This document shows, piece by piece, positions 16,376-23,526 of a stretch of 30,912 nt of DNA. The stretch lies in assembly GCA_023415475.1 (NCBI GenBank), contig JAEZKL010000081.1:1-30912 (forward strand). The letters are read 5' to 3'. Every line of letters begins with the position of its first letter. The stretch's first letter is position 1. The DNA comes from Bacillota bacterium (lineage in GTDB: Bacteria > Bacillota > Clostridia > Lachnospirales > Lachnospiraceae). Under the pieces are notes generated by a model. The model was not told where the DNA came from and did no database searches. It saw only the letters and a program-made list of their open reading frames with translations. Made by a program: the position numbers and the translations under genes.

Positions 16376-17506
16376 ATGAAAGGTGCATTTTACACAGGAG
16401 AGTACCGGAATCTGTTTCAGAAATTCGGATACGATGAGAAAGAGATTGAACGAAGAGTAGAGTCAGCTTACCAGACTATTTTCTACGGACCTGAGGACGA
16501 GAGGTTCTATCATGAGGTCGGTGAAGATATGGCTTATTTTGAGGACACCGGTAATTTTGATGCCAGAACAGAAGGCATGTCCTACGCCATGATGATGTGT
16601 GTACAGAGAAACTGGAAGAAGGAATTTGATAAGCTCTGGAAGTTTACCAAAACATATATGTGGATGGATTATGGCTGGAACAAGGGCTACTTTGCCTGGT
16701 CAGTTCAACCGGACGGTACGAAGAATTCCGAAGGACCTGCTCCGGATGGGGAAGAATATTTTGCACTTGCATTATTCTTCGCCTCAAACCGATGGGGAGA
16801 CGGCGAAGGAATTTATGAATATTCCAAGGAAGCAAGAGATATACTCCATGCCTGCGTGCATAAGGGAGAAGAAGGTTTTCCGGGAGATCCCATGTGGGAG
16901 CCCTCCAATAAGTTGATTAAGTTTATACCGAATTGTAATTTCACGGATCCGTCCTATCATCTGCCGCATTTTTATGAGCTTTTCGCATTGTGGGCAAATG
17001 AGGAGGACAGGGAGTTTTGGAAGGAAGCAGCAGCTGCGAGCAGAGAATATCTAAAGAGGGCTTGCCATCCGGTAACAGGTCTTGCACCGGAGTATGCACA
17101 TTATGATGGAAGCCCTTTTATGAAGGGTCATAGAGAACGCTATTACAGTGATGCTTATCGTGTACCTGCCAATCTGGGGCTGGATTATGAATGGTTTGCG
17201 GCAGATGAATGGGAAAGTGAGTGTGCTGATAAGATTCAGACCTTCTTCTGTGAGACTGTGAAGGGTAGAAATGATATGGTATATGAGCTGGATGGAACCA
17301 TTATCGAGGAGAAGGCACTGCATCCGGTGGCTATCATAGCGACCAATGCGGAAGCATCCTTAGCAAGTAAGGGAAGATATCAGAAGGAATGTGTGGACCT
17401 CTTCTGGAATACACCTCTTCGTAAGGGCGAACGCCGTTATTACGATAATTGCTTGTATCTGTTTGCTCTCCTGGCTTTAAGCGGGAATTATAGAATTTAT
17501 CAATAG
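16376..17506 (+). CDS. GH8 reducing-end xylose-releasing exo-oligoxylanase (Rex), EC 3.2.1.156
   Basis: Rex enzymes remove single xylose units from the reducing end of xylo-oligosaccharides of three or more units, with inversion. The 376-residue product matches, from memory, the Bacillus halodurans Rex nearly throughout: GAFYTGEYRNLFQKFGY, ARTEGMSYAMMM, GYFAWSVQPDGTKNS, GPAPDGEEYFALALFFAS and DPSYHLPHFYELFALWANEE. Catalytic residues are in place: Glu66 (general acid, RTEGMSY) and Asp259 (base, YSDAYRV). His316 in EKALHPV is the residue known to block the subsite and confer reducing-end exo-specificity. No signal peptide is seen, so it acts inside the cell on imported oligosaccharides. GGAGG lies six bases before the ATG. 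A GH94 gene follows after 142 bp. An endo-acting GH8 cellulase is unlikely given these residues. Confidence 0.93.
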   Translation: MKGAFYTGEYRNLFQKFGYDEKEIERRVESAYQTIFYGPEDERFYHEVGEDMAYFEDTGNFDARTEGMSYAMMMCVQRNWKKEFDKLWKFTKTYMWMDYGWNKGYFAWSVQPDGTKNSEGPAPDGEEYFALALFFASNRWGDGEGIYEYSKEARDILHACVHKGEEGFPGDPMWEPSNKLIKFIPNCNFTDPSYHLPHFYELFALWANEEDREFWKEAAAASREYLKRACHPVTGLAPEYAHYDGSPFMKGHRERYYSDAYRVPANLGLDYEWFAADEWESECADKIQTFFCETVKGRNDMVYELDGTIIEEKALHPVAIIATNAEASLASKGRYQKECVDLFWNTPLRKGERRYYDNCLYLFALLALSGNYRIYQ

Positions 17507-17524
17507 TAATCAAACCGAGTTTGG

Positions 17525-17634
17525 AAATTACCCTTCAGGGGTTTATTTCATAAGTTTTAGTGCGCTTTGCGCAATGAGGGAGTAGAGTGAAAGAAAAATC
17601 TTTCATAATAATTTATGATGGCGCTATGCGCCAT
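17525..17634 (+). promoter_or_regulatory. Four consecutive hairpins in the GH8-GH94 gap
   Basis: ACCC/GGGT with an outer AAAT/ATTT (17525-17548); TGCGC-TTT-GCGCA (17561-17573); TGAAAGA-AAAA-TCTTTCA (17588-17605); and ATGGCGC-TAT-GCGCCAT (17618-17634). The last ends three bases before the GGAGG of the GH94 gene. They could stabilise or process the mRNA, attenuate transcription or gate translation. Confidence 0.5.
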
Positions 17635-17646
17635 AATGGAGGTTGA
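17587..17646 (+). CDS. Possible 19-codon leader ORF before the GH94 gene
   Basis: GTG at 17587 follows GAGGGAG with four bases between, opens a frame encoding a 19-residue peptide starting VKEKSFIIIYDGAM, and stops at TGA 17644-17646, two bases before the GH94 ATG. Its last codons cover the GH94 ribosome site, so its translation could couple to or open GH94 translation. A chance frame of this length is quite possible. Confidence 0.25.
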   Translation: MKEKSFIIIYDGAMRHNGG

Positions 17647-17648
17647 GT

Positions 17649-20042
17649 ATGAATTACGGTTATTTTGATGAGAAAAAGAAGGAGTATGTCATTACAAGAC
17701 CGGATACACCGGCACCCTGGGCAAACTATTTGGGGTCACCGGAGTATGGTGCAATCATCTCTAACAATGCAGGTGGTTACAGCTTCGTAAAAAGTGGTGC
17801 GAACGGAAGAATAAGCCGTTACATCTTCAATCAAGAGGATAAACCGGGGAGATATGTTTATCTGCGTGATGATGATACGATGGATTATTGGTCCGCTTCC
17901 TGGCAGCCCGTCGGCAAACCGCTATCTGAGTATTCCAGCGAGTGTCACCATGGTACCGCGTATACAACAATTAAGGCGCAGTATAAGGGGATTGAATCAG
18001 AGGTGTTATACTATGTCCCCTTGAACAAGACCTATGAGGTCTGGAAGGTTACCTTAAAGAATACAGGTGATAAGCCTCGTAATATTTCCGCTTTTGGTTT
18101 TGTGGAATTTACCAATGAGGGTAATTACGAGAACGATCAGGTGAATCTGCAGTACACACTATTCATCACGAAGACTTATTTTAAAGGGAACAAGATACTA
18201 CAGACAATAAATGAAAATGTCCATAAGAATGAAGATGGGAAGAACGCTATCGTACGCTTTTTCGGCTTGGCCGGTGCAGAGGTTGCTTCCTATAACGGTG
18301 ACAAATCGCATTTTATAGGCAGCTATCACAGCTTCCAAAATCCGATCGCAGTTGAGAAGGGAATGTGTGATAACGTACTGAATTACAACTCCAATGCCTG
18401 TGGTGCGCTACATACCAAGATGACACTGCAACCCGGTGAGAGTAAGGAGTTCGTATTCCTGCTCGGACAGAAGAATGATGAACAGTCGAAAGCGATTCTT
18501 GATAGCTATGCAGATCTGAAGGTAGTTACTACAGAGATGAACGAATTGATTAATTACTGGCATAGCAAGCTATTAAGTTTCCAAGTAAAGACTCCCGATG
18601 AGAACTTCAATGCTATGCTCAATACCTGGAATGCTTATCAATGCTTTATTACCTTTATCTGGTCCAGAGCCGCATCCTTTATCTATGCGGGACTTCGTAA
18701 CGGCTATGGTTACCGTGACACCGTACAGGATATCCAGGGTATCATTCATTTGGATCCCGCTATGGCAAAAGAAAAGATTCGTTTCATGCTATCCGCACAA
18801 GTGGATAACGGGGGCGGACTTCCGTTGGTTAAATTCGATCACAATGCAGGACATGAGGATACGCCGGATGATGTCTCCTATGTGCAGGCAACCGGACACC
18901 CTGCTTATCGTGCAGATGATGCCTTATGGCTGTTCCCGACCGTATACAAATATATGGCTGAGACCGGTGATAAGAAGTTCCTTGACGAGGTTATTCCTTA
19001 TGCCAACAAGGAGGAAGGCGATGTTTACGATCACTTGAAGCGTGCCATTAATTTCTCCATGGAGCGACTTAGCGTGCACAATATGCCTGCCGGTCTTCAT
19101 GCGGACTGGAATGACTGTTTAAGACTTGGTAAGAAGGGTGAGTCTACCTTCGTTGCCTTCCAGCTATATTATGCCATGAATGTAATCCGTAATATTGCGG
19201 CTGACAGAAATGATCACGAATATATCGCATACCTGGATAAGGTGCAGAAGGATCTGAGTGAAACCCTGAATATCAATTGCTGGGAAGGAGACCGTTTCAT
19301 CCGTGGCTTTAAGGAGGATGGTCAGGTAATCGGTTCCAAGAAGGATCCGGAGGCCAGCATGTGGGTGAATCCTCAGTCCTGGGCGGTAATCAGCGGACTT
19401 GCAACAAAGGAGCAGGCAGAGCTGGCGCTGGAAAGTGTTCATAGAGAATTAAATACTAAGTACGGTGTAAGAACCATGGCACCCTCCTATGTGGATCATG
19501 CCTTCGACGGAGCATTGGCAATTCTATTCAACCCCTCCACGAAGGAAAACGGAAGTATCTTCTCTCAGCCTCAGGGATGGATTATCCTTGCAGAGGCTCT
19601 GATGGGACATGGTAACCGTGCTTATGAATACTTCACCGAAAGCTGCCCGGCAACCCAGAATGATCATGCTGAGATTCGTGTCATCGAGCCTTATGCCCAT
19701 GGACAGTTTACCGAAGCTACAGACAGTCCCTTCTTTGGCCGTTCCCATACCCATTGGTTAACAGGAACCGCTTCCACTGTTATGGTAGGCAGTGTAGAAG
19801 GTATCCTGGGTATGAGACCCGATCTGAACGGCCTTCTGATCGCACCCAGTATCCCGAGTGATTGGAAGGAATTCTCTATTGAGAAGAGCTTCCGCGGTAA
19901 GAAGGTGAATATCAAAGTCCAGAACCCGAACGGTGCCGAGAGCGGCTTTAAGGAGTTCTATGTAAATGGTGTGAAGCTGGAGAAGAACTACCTACCCGAG
20001 AGTATGATGAAGGAAACCAATGATATATTGTTAGTTATGTAA
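17649..20042 (+). CDS. GH94 family disaccharide phosphorylase (cellobiose/chitobiose phosphorylase-like, substrate uncertain)
   Basis: GH94 enzymes split beta-linked disaccharides with inorganic phosphate, giving an alpha-sugar 1-phosphate and a free sugar. The 797-residue length suits the disaccharide phosphorylases, not the longer cellodextrin phosphorylases. The N-terminus (YGYFDEKKKEYVITRPDTPA, NNAGGYSF, YVYLRDDD, SWQPVGKPL) resembles diacetylchitobiose and cellobiose phosphorylases. The (alpha/alpha)6 domain has GYRDTVQD (Arg356, Asp361) and HADWNDCLRLG with the catalytic Asp489. KENGSIFSQPQGW and HWLTGTAS follow. A His (484) precedes ADWND where characterised cellobiose and chitobiose enzymes, as I recall them, have Arg. 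No signal peptide, so it is cytosolic. The ATG at 17649 is preceded by GGAGG at six bases. Being next to Rex suggests xylobiose or a related oligosaccharide as substrate; cellobiose or chitobiose cannot be excluded. Confidence 0.9.
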   Translation: MNYGYFDEKKKEYVITRPDTPAPWANYLGSPEYGAIISNNAGGYSFVKSGANGRISRYIFNQEDKPGRYVYLRDDDTMDYWSASWQPVGKPLSEYSSECHHGTAYTTIKAQYKGIESEVLYYVPLNKTYEVWKVTLKNTGDKPRNISAFGFVEFTNEGNYENDQVNLQYTLFITKTYFKGNKILQTINENVHKNEDGKNAIVRFFGLAGAEVASYNGDKSHFIGSYHSFQNPIAVEKGMCDNVLNYNSNACGALHTKMTLQPGESKEFVFLLGQKNDEQSKAILDSYADLKVVTTEMNELINYWHSKLLSFQVKTPDENFNAMLNTWNAYQCFITFIWSRAASFIYAGLRNGYGYRDTVQDIQGIIHLDPAMAKEKIRFMLSAQVDNGGGLPLVKFDHNAGHEDTPDDVSYVQATGHPAYRADDALWLFPTVYKYMAETGDKKFLDEVIPYANKEEGDVYDHLKRAINFSMERLSVHNMPAGLHADWNDCLRLGKKGESTFVAFQLYYAMNVIRNIAADRNDHEYIAYLDKVQKDLSETLNINCWEGDRFIRGFKEDGQVIGSKKDPEASMWVNPQSWAVISGLATKEQAELALESVHRELNTKYGVRTMAPSYVDHAFDGALAILFNPSTKENGSIFSQPQGWIILAEALMGHGNRAYEYFTESCPATQNDHAEIRVIEPYAHGQFTEATDSPFFGRSHTHWLTGTASTVMVGSVEGILGMRPDLNGLLIAPSIPSDWKEFSIEKSFRGKKVNIKVQNPNGAESGFKEFYVNGVKLEKNYLPESMMKETNDILLVM

Positions 20043-20055
20043 AGAAATAATTTTT

Positions 20056-20108
20056 ATAAAGGGTGTCTGGGAGCAGAGTGCTTTTCTCTGCTGCCAGACA
20101 CCCTTTAT
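20056..20108 (+). terminator. Strong hairpin terminator of the GH94 gene
   Basis: ATAAAGGGTGTCTGG (20056-20070) pairs with CCAGACACCCTTTAT (20094-20108), extended inward by AGCAGAG/CTCTGCT with one mismatch, around a small loop. The long, stable stem starts 13 bases past the stop codon. The distal T-tract is CTTTAT only. Confidence 0.8.
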
Positions 20109-20144
20109 CGTGGTTAAGATTATAAAATTATATGGGTTTGATGT

Positions 20145-20173
20145 TTGTTATTGTAGGTATATTATGGTAAAAT
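20145..20173 (+). promoter_or_regulatory. Extended -10 promoter of the GGDEF gene
   Basis: TTGTTA (20145-20150), 17 bases, TAAAAT (20168-20173), preceded by TG (TATGGTAAAAT). The leader is about 95 bases and contains a perfect 7-bp hairpin, ATCTGCA/TGCAGAT (20214-20233). Confidence 0.6.
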
Positions 20174-20275
20174 AAGAGGAGATATCATTAATATATCATT
20201 ATGATTATTATTTATCTGCACTAATATGCAGATGTATTTATACTATATCAAGATAAATGCAATATGGAGAGTGTT

Positions 20276-21922
20276 ATGAGTGACATTAATCATAAAGTGA
20301 ACGAGATACTTATGAAAGCCAGATCCTTGACAGTGGACAATCCACAAAAGGCCTATGAAATGAGTAAAGAGGCTTATGCTCTGTCTGAATGTGATAATCT
20401 CAAGCTAGAGAAAGGTTATTCCTTATTAGGTATGTCCCTAGCCTGTAGAGCCAAATCAGATATCAGTTTGATGTTGGATCATTCTTATAAAGCTCTTGAG
20501 CTGTTTGAAGAACTGCAAGTACCGGATGGGCGAGTCAGAGCATTGAATTTGATTGGAATTGCTTGCTTTTACATCTCGGAATATGAACAAGCCCTTAGCT
20601 ATCTCATAGAGGCACAGAGTATTTTAGAGGTCCATAAGGATAGCTATTTGTTAAGTTGTGTCTTTAACAATATAGCTGAAGTAATGCGAGACTTTATGAA
20701 ATATGAAGAGTCACTGGAATACTATTTCCGTGCTCTCAAGCTTAGTTCAGAGTCAAATTCCAACCTTAATATTGCTTCTATATTGATGAATATCGGTGAA
20801 GTTTATCTTGTTCAGAATAAAAGTAATGAGGCGTTGGAGTATTTTAATCAAAGCTATAATATTCTGATTAATGAAACGGACAATATTCTACTTGCAGATA
20901 TTGAAAATAAATTAGGCAAGTTATATTTTATTAAAGATAATCATACCGAGGCTGAAAGATATTTCTTTTCTGCACTAAATCGTTTGGTAAGAATCGATAA
21001 TAAATATTATGAAATAGATGCCCTGTTAAATATTGCACAGTTAATGCGTGAAAAAGATAAGAATACTACATTATTTTATCTGGAAAGAGCGATGCAATGT
21101 GCTGAGAGCATAAATGCAAAGAAAAAACTCAGCAATGTATATAAAGCAATGTCTGAATATTTCGAAGGCATTTACGAGTATAAAGATGCGCTGATGTATT
21201 ATAAAAGATATCATAATATTGAAAATGAAATATCGGTGTCAAACATAGGAAATAAGTTTGAAGCACTAAAATTAGAATTGGACCACTATCATGATAAACA
21301 TAACTATTTAAAAACGCAAGTGATTAATACCAGACTAGAAATGGAGATAATCCGACAGAAGAGCGAACTGGAGAAGATTCAGAAATTAAACCAGCTTCTG
21401 GAGGAAAAAGCGTACCTGGACGAACTCACAGGAATTTCCAACCGAAGATATCTTAATAATCAGTTGCAGAGTATATGGGAGAATTCTGAAAAGAAGGATC
21501 AAGCAATCACGTTGTTTATGATTGATATTGACAACTTTAAGGTATTTAACGATTACTGGGGACATATCGAGGGGGACAAGTGTCTTAGAAAGGTTGCAGA
21601 CTGTATTAGTAAAATACAAATATCACATAGTGATGTCTTTGGTAGATACGGAGGAGAAGAATTTTTATATTTTTCATTAAATAGAAGCTTAGAAGATGCC
21701 GAAGAGATAGGAAACATGATACGAACTGCCATTGAAAAAATGTCTCTGGGATATATGCAGAGCGGAATGCAGTGCACATTAACCATAAGCATAGGAGGAG
21801 TATGGGGCAAGCTATCTGAGTTTAACAATATTTATGAAATAATGCAAATCGCAGACCAGGAACTATATCATGCAAAAGCATCTGGACGTAACAAAATGAT
21901 CATCAACAAGTACAAGCAGTGA
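20276..21922 (+). CDS. TPR-GGDEF diguanylate cyclase
   Basis: A 548-residue soluble protein. Residues 1 to about 330 are tetratricopeptide repeats (for example ALNLIGIACFYISEYEQALS and ASILMNIGEVYLVQNKSNEA). A coiled coil follows (about 335-385, rich in E, K and L), then a GGDEF domain beginning YLDELTGISNRRYL with FMIDIDNFKVFNDYWGHIEG and the active site RYGGEEF (459-463). It should make cyclic di-GMP from two GTP. The inhibitory RxxD site five residues upstream reads SHSD, so its Arg is missing and product inhibition may be absent. No membrane segment or signal peptide is seen; the TPR part is the likely sensor for a protein or peptide partner. I chose the ATG at 20276 since GGAGAG lies just upstream; the ATG at 20264 is part of that site. 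Confidence 0.92.
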   Translation: MSDINHKVNEILMKARSLTVDNPQKAYEMSKEAYALSECDNLKLEKGYSLLGMSLACRAKSDISLMLDHSYKALELFEELQVPDGRVRALNLIGIACFYISEYEQALSYLIEAQSILEVHKDSYLLSCVFNNIAEVMRDFMKYEESLEYYFRALKLSSESNSNLNIASILMNIGEVYLVQNKSNEALEYFNQSYNILINETDNILLADIENKLGKLYFIKDNHTEAERYFFSALNRLVRIDNKYYEIDALLNIAQLMREKDKNTTLFYLERAMQCAESINAKKKLSNVYKAMSEYFEGIYEYKDALMYYKRYHNIENEISVSNIGNKFEALKLELDHYHDKHNYLKTQVINTRLEMEIIRQKSELEKIQKLNQLLEEKAYLDELTGISNRRYLNNQLQSIWENSEKKDQAITLFMIDIDNFKVFNDYWGHIEGDKCLRKVADCISKIQISHSDVFGRYGGEEFLYFSLNRSLEDAEEIGNMIRTAIEKMSLGYMQSGMQCTLTISIGGVWGKLSEFNNIYEIMQIADQELYHAKASGRNKMIINKYKQ

Positions 21923-21952
21923 TTCGGCTTTTGATTTTACTCGGTTGAGTAT

Positions 21953-22023
21953 GAGGCTGTTTCAAAACATTCGTTGTAAGGCTGGTGTTATCCTTACAGC
22001 GAGTGTTTTGAAACAGCTCTTTT
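21953..22023 (+). terminator. Long intrinsic terminator after the GGDEF gene
   Basis: A stem of nearly 30 bp with few mismatches: GAGGCTGTTTCAAAACA on the left pairs with TGTTTTGAAACAGCTC on the right, and an inner GTAAGG/CCTTAC closes a ten-base loop. TTTT follows directly. It also faces the convergent cystathionine-enzyme gene. The rest of the gap to 22095 shows nothing else. Confidence 0.85.
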
Positions 22024-22095
22024 AGTTGCCTATTATGAAAAAATAGTCTGGTGTAACTGCTCCGGAGCCTACACTAGGGTCTGCCTCTGGCAGGA

Positions 22096-23253
22096 CTACC
22101 GGTCCGTATCATCAAAAGCTTGGTCTAAATCGGATATTAAGTCATCAATATACTCGATTCCGACGGATAGTCGGAGTAGGGTATGGTTAATCCCCTTTGC
22201 CTCGCGTTCCTCTTCCGGAACATCGGCATGGGTCTGGAGCATAGGATAGGTAATCAGACTCTCCACTCCGCCAAGGCTTTCGGCGTACTGTATGAGCTGC
22301 ACCTTGCGAAGTATCCGGATTGCAGTCTCCGGAGTATCTACGTGAAAGGAGATCATACTTCCATATCCTCTGGATTGCTTACGATTCACTTCGTAACCCG
22401 GATGGCTTGGTGATCCGACATAATAAACCTTACGGACCTGCTTTTGGTTATTCAACCAATTCACAATAGCCAGCGCATTCTTTTGTTGTGCTTCCATTCT
22501 TATGGAGAGTGTTTTAATTCCCCGAAGGAGTAACCAGCTGTCAAAGGGGGAGAGACCGGAACCGGTGGTTTTCAGGATAAAACGAATTCGTTCGGACAAG
22601 ACTTTATTTGCTATCACTAGGAAACCGGCAAGGGTATCATTGTGACCGCCTAAGAATTTGGTACCGCTGTGTAATACCACATCGGCACCGAGGTTAATCG
22701 GATTCTGAAAATAGGGTGATAAGAAGGTGTTATCGACGAGTAACAGGAGCTTGTGGCGACGGGCAATCTGTGACATCGCCTCCAGATCGGTCACATTCAT
22801 CATCGGATTGGTCGGAGTTTCCACAAAGATAGCCCTCGTATTGCTCTTAATGTGGCTCTGTGTTAATTCAGCATCGGAGGTATCGATATATTCAACTTCG
22901 ATTCCGTTTTTCCTATTAATATGATTAAAGATTCGAATCGTTCCGCCATATAAATCATCGGAAGCCAGGATATGGTCACCGGGTTCAAAAAGCTCCATAA
23001 GCGCATTCATAGCAGCCATACCGGAGCTGAATGCGACAGCATCATAACCCTTTTCCAGAGCTGCAACAATCTTCTCCAGCTGCTCCCTTGTTGGGTTCTG
23101 TAGACGGGAATAATCATAACCCGTACTGCTGCCAACATCGGGATGTGCAAAGGTTGCTGTCTGATAGATGGGAAAGCTGATTGCACCGGTATTGTCAACA
23201 GGGCTTCTCTTTTGATCGCCATACAGGCATTTTGTATTAATGTGATAATCCAT
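22096..23253 (-). CDS. Cystathionine gamma-synthase / beta-lyase family PLP enzyme
   Basis: This Cys/Met-metabolism PLP enzyme (385 residues) acts in transsulfuration between cysteine, homocysteine and methionine. Seen: YDYSRLQNPTREQLE, AFSSGMAAMNALM (PLP phosphate contact), DDLYGGT, ETPTNPMMNVTD, VDNTFLSPYFQNP (Asp174), and HSGTKFLGGHND with the PLP lysine 199. SLGGVESLITYPMLQTHAD and LLRLSVGIEYIDDLISDL close the domain. Cystathionine gamma-synthase, beta-lyase and O-acylhomoserine sulfhydrylase share these motifs, so I do not assign metB or metC. The start follows AAGGAGG with ten bases between. It is transcribed alone from a promoter with a leader of about 55 bases, too short for an S-box or T-box riboswitch. 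Confidence 0.9.
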   Translation of the reverse strand: MDYHINTKCLYGDQKRSPVDNTGAISFPIYQTATFAHPDVGSSTGYDYSRLQNPTREQLEKIVAALEKGYDAVAFSSGMAAMNALMELFEPGDHILASDDLYGGTIRIFNHINRKNGIEVEYIDTSDAELTQSHIKSNTRAIFVETPTNPMMNVTDLEAMSQIARRHKLLLLVDNTFLSPYFQNPINLGADVVLHSGTKFLGGHNDTLAGFLVIANKVLSERIRFILKTTGSGLSPFDSWLLLRGIKTLSIRMEAQQKNALAIVNWLNNQKQVRKVYYVGSPSHPGYEVNRKQSRGYGSMISFHVDTPETAIRILRKVQLIQYAESLGGVESLITYPMLQTHADVPEEEREAKGINHTLLRLSVGIEYIDDLISDLDQAFDDTDR

Positions 23254-23315
23254 ACCAAGGAATCCTCCTTTTATTCAAATACTATAATTCATATCAGATT
23301 AGTATAATTTATAGC

Positions 23316-23344
23316 ATTATAATATATGGAGTTTCATTATACAA
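23316..23344 (-). promoter_or_regulatory. Sigma-A promoter of the cystathionine-enzyme gene
   Basis: On the minus strand TTGTAT (23344-23339), a 17-base spacer and a consensus TATAAT (23321-23316). It lies about 60 bases before the start codon. Confidence 0.65.
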
Positions 23345-23424
23345 GTGTTTCTTAAGACGGATTCATATAAATATTTTAATTGGTAACTCTATTCTTAAGA
23401 ATTATTTACGTTTTTCGTAAAATG

Positions 23425-23453
23425 TTGACATTAGTTTTCGCAAATGCTAACAT
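23425..23453 (+). promoter_or_regulatory. Sigma-A promoter of the LCP gene
   Basis: TTGACA (23425-23430), 17 bases, TAACAT (23448-23453), with TG one base before the -10. A 17-base dyad, TTTACG-TTTTT-CGTAAA (23405-23421), ends three bases before the -35 and is a candidate operator. The leader is about 65 bases. Confidence 0.7.
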
Positions 23454-23526
23454 CGAATGTAAATAACTACCAAAGGTCCAAAGCTGCATATCAGGATGAA
23501 AAGAATAGAAGAAAAGGATGAATGCT

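Noticed and set aside
16376..17506. GH8 protein as a secreted endoglucanase or chitosanase
   Set aside because: No signal peptide, and near-complete match to Rex including the His of the blocking loop.
17525..17634. The repeated hairpins as a CRISPR array
   Set aside because: The units differ in sequence and spacing and there are no repeat-spacer periods or cas genes.
18598..19038. A 146-codon open frame in another frame inside the GH94 gene
   Set aside because: No ribosome site, composition is that of a shifted frame, and it lies within a well-conserved coding region.
23254..23345. S-box or T-box riboswitch before the cystathionine-enzyme gene
   Set aside because: The promoter lies about 60 bases from the start, leaving a leader too short for either element, and no conserved core is seen.
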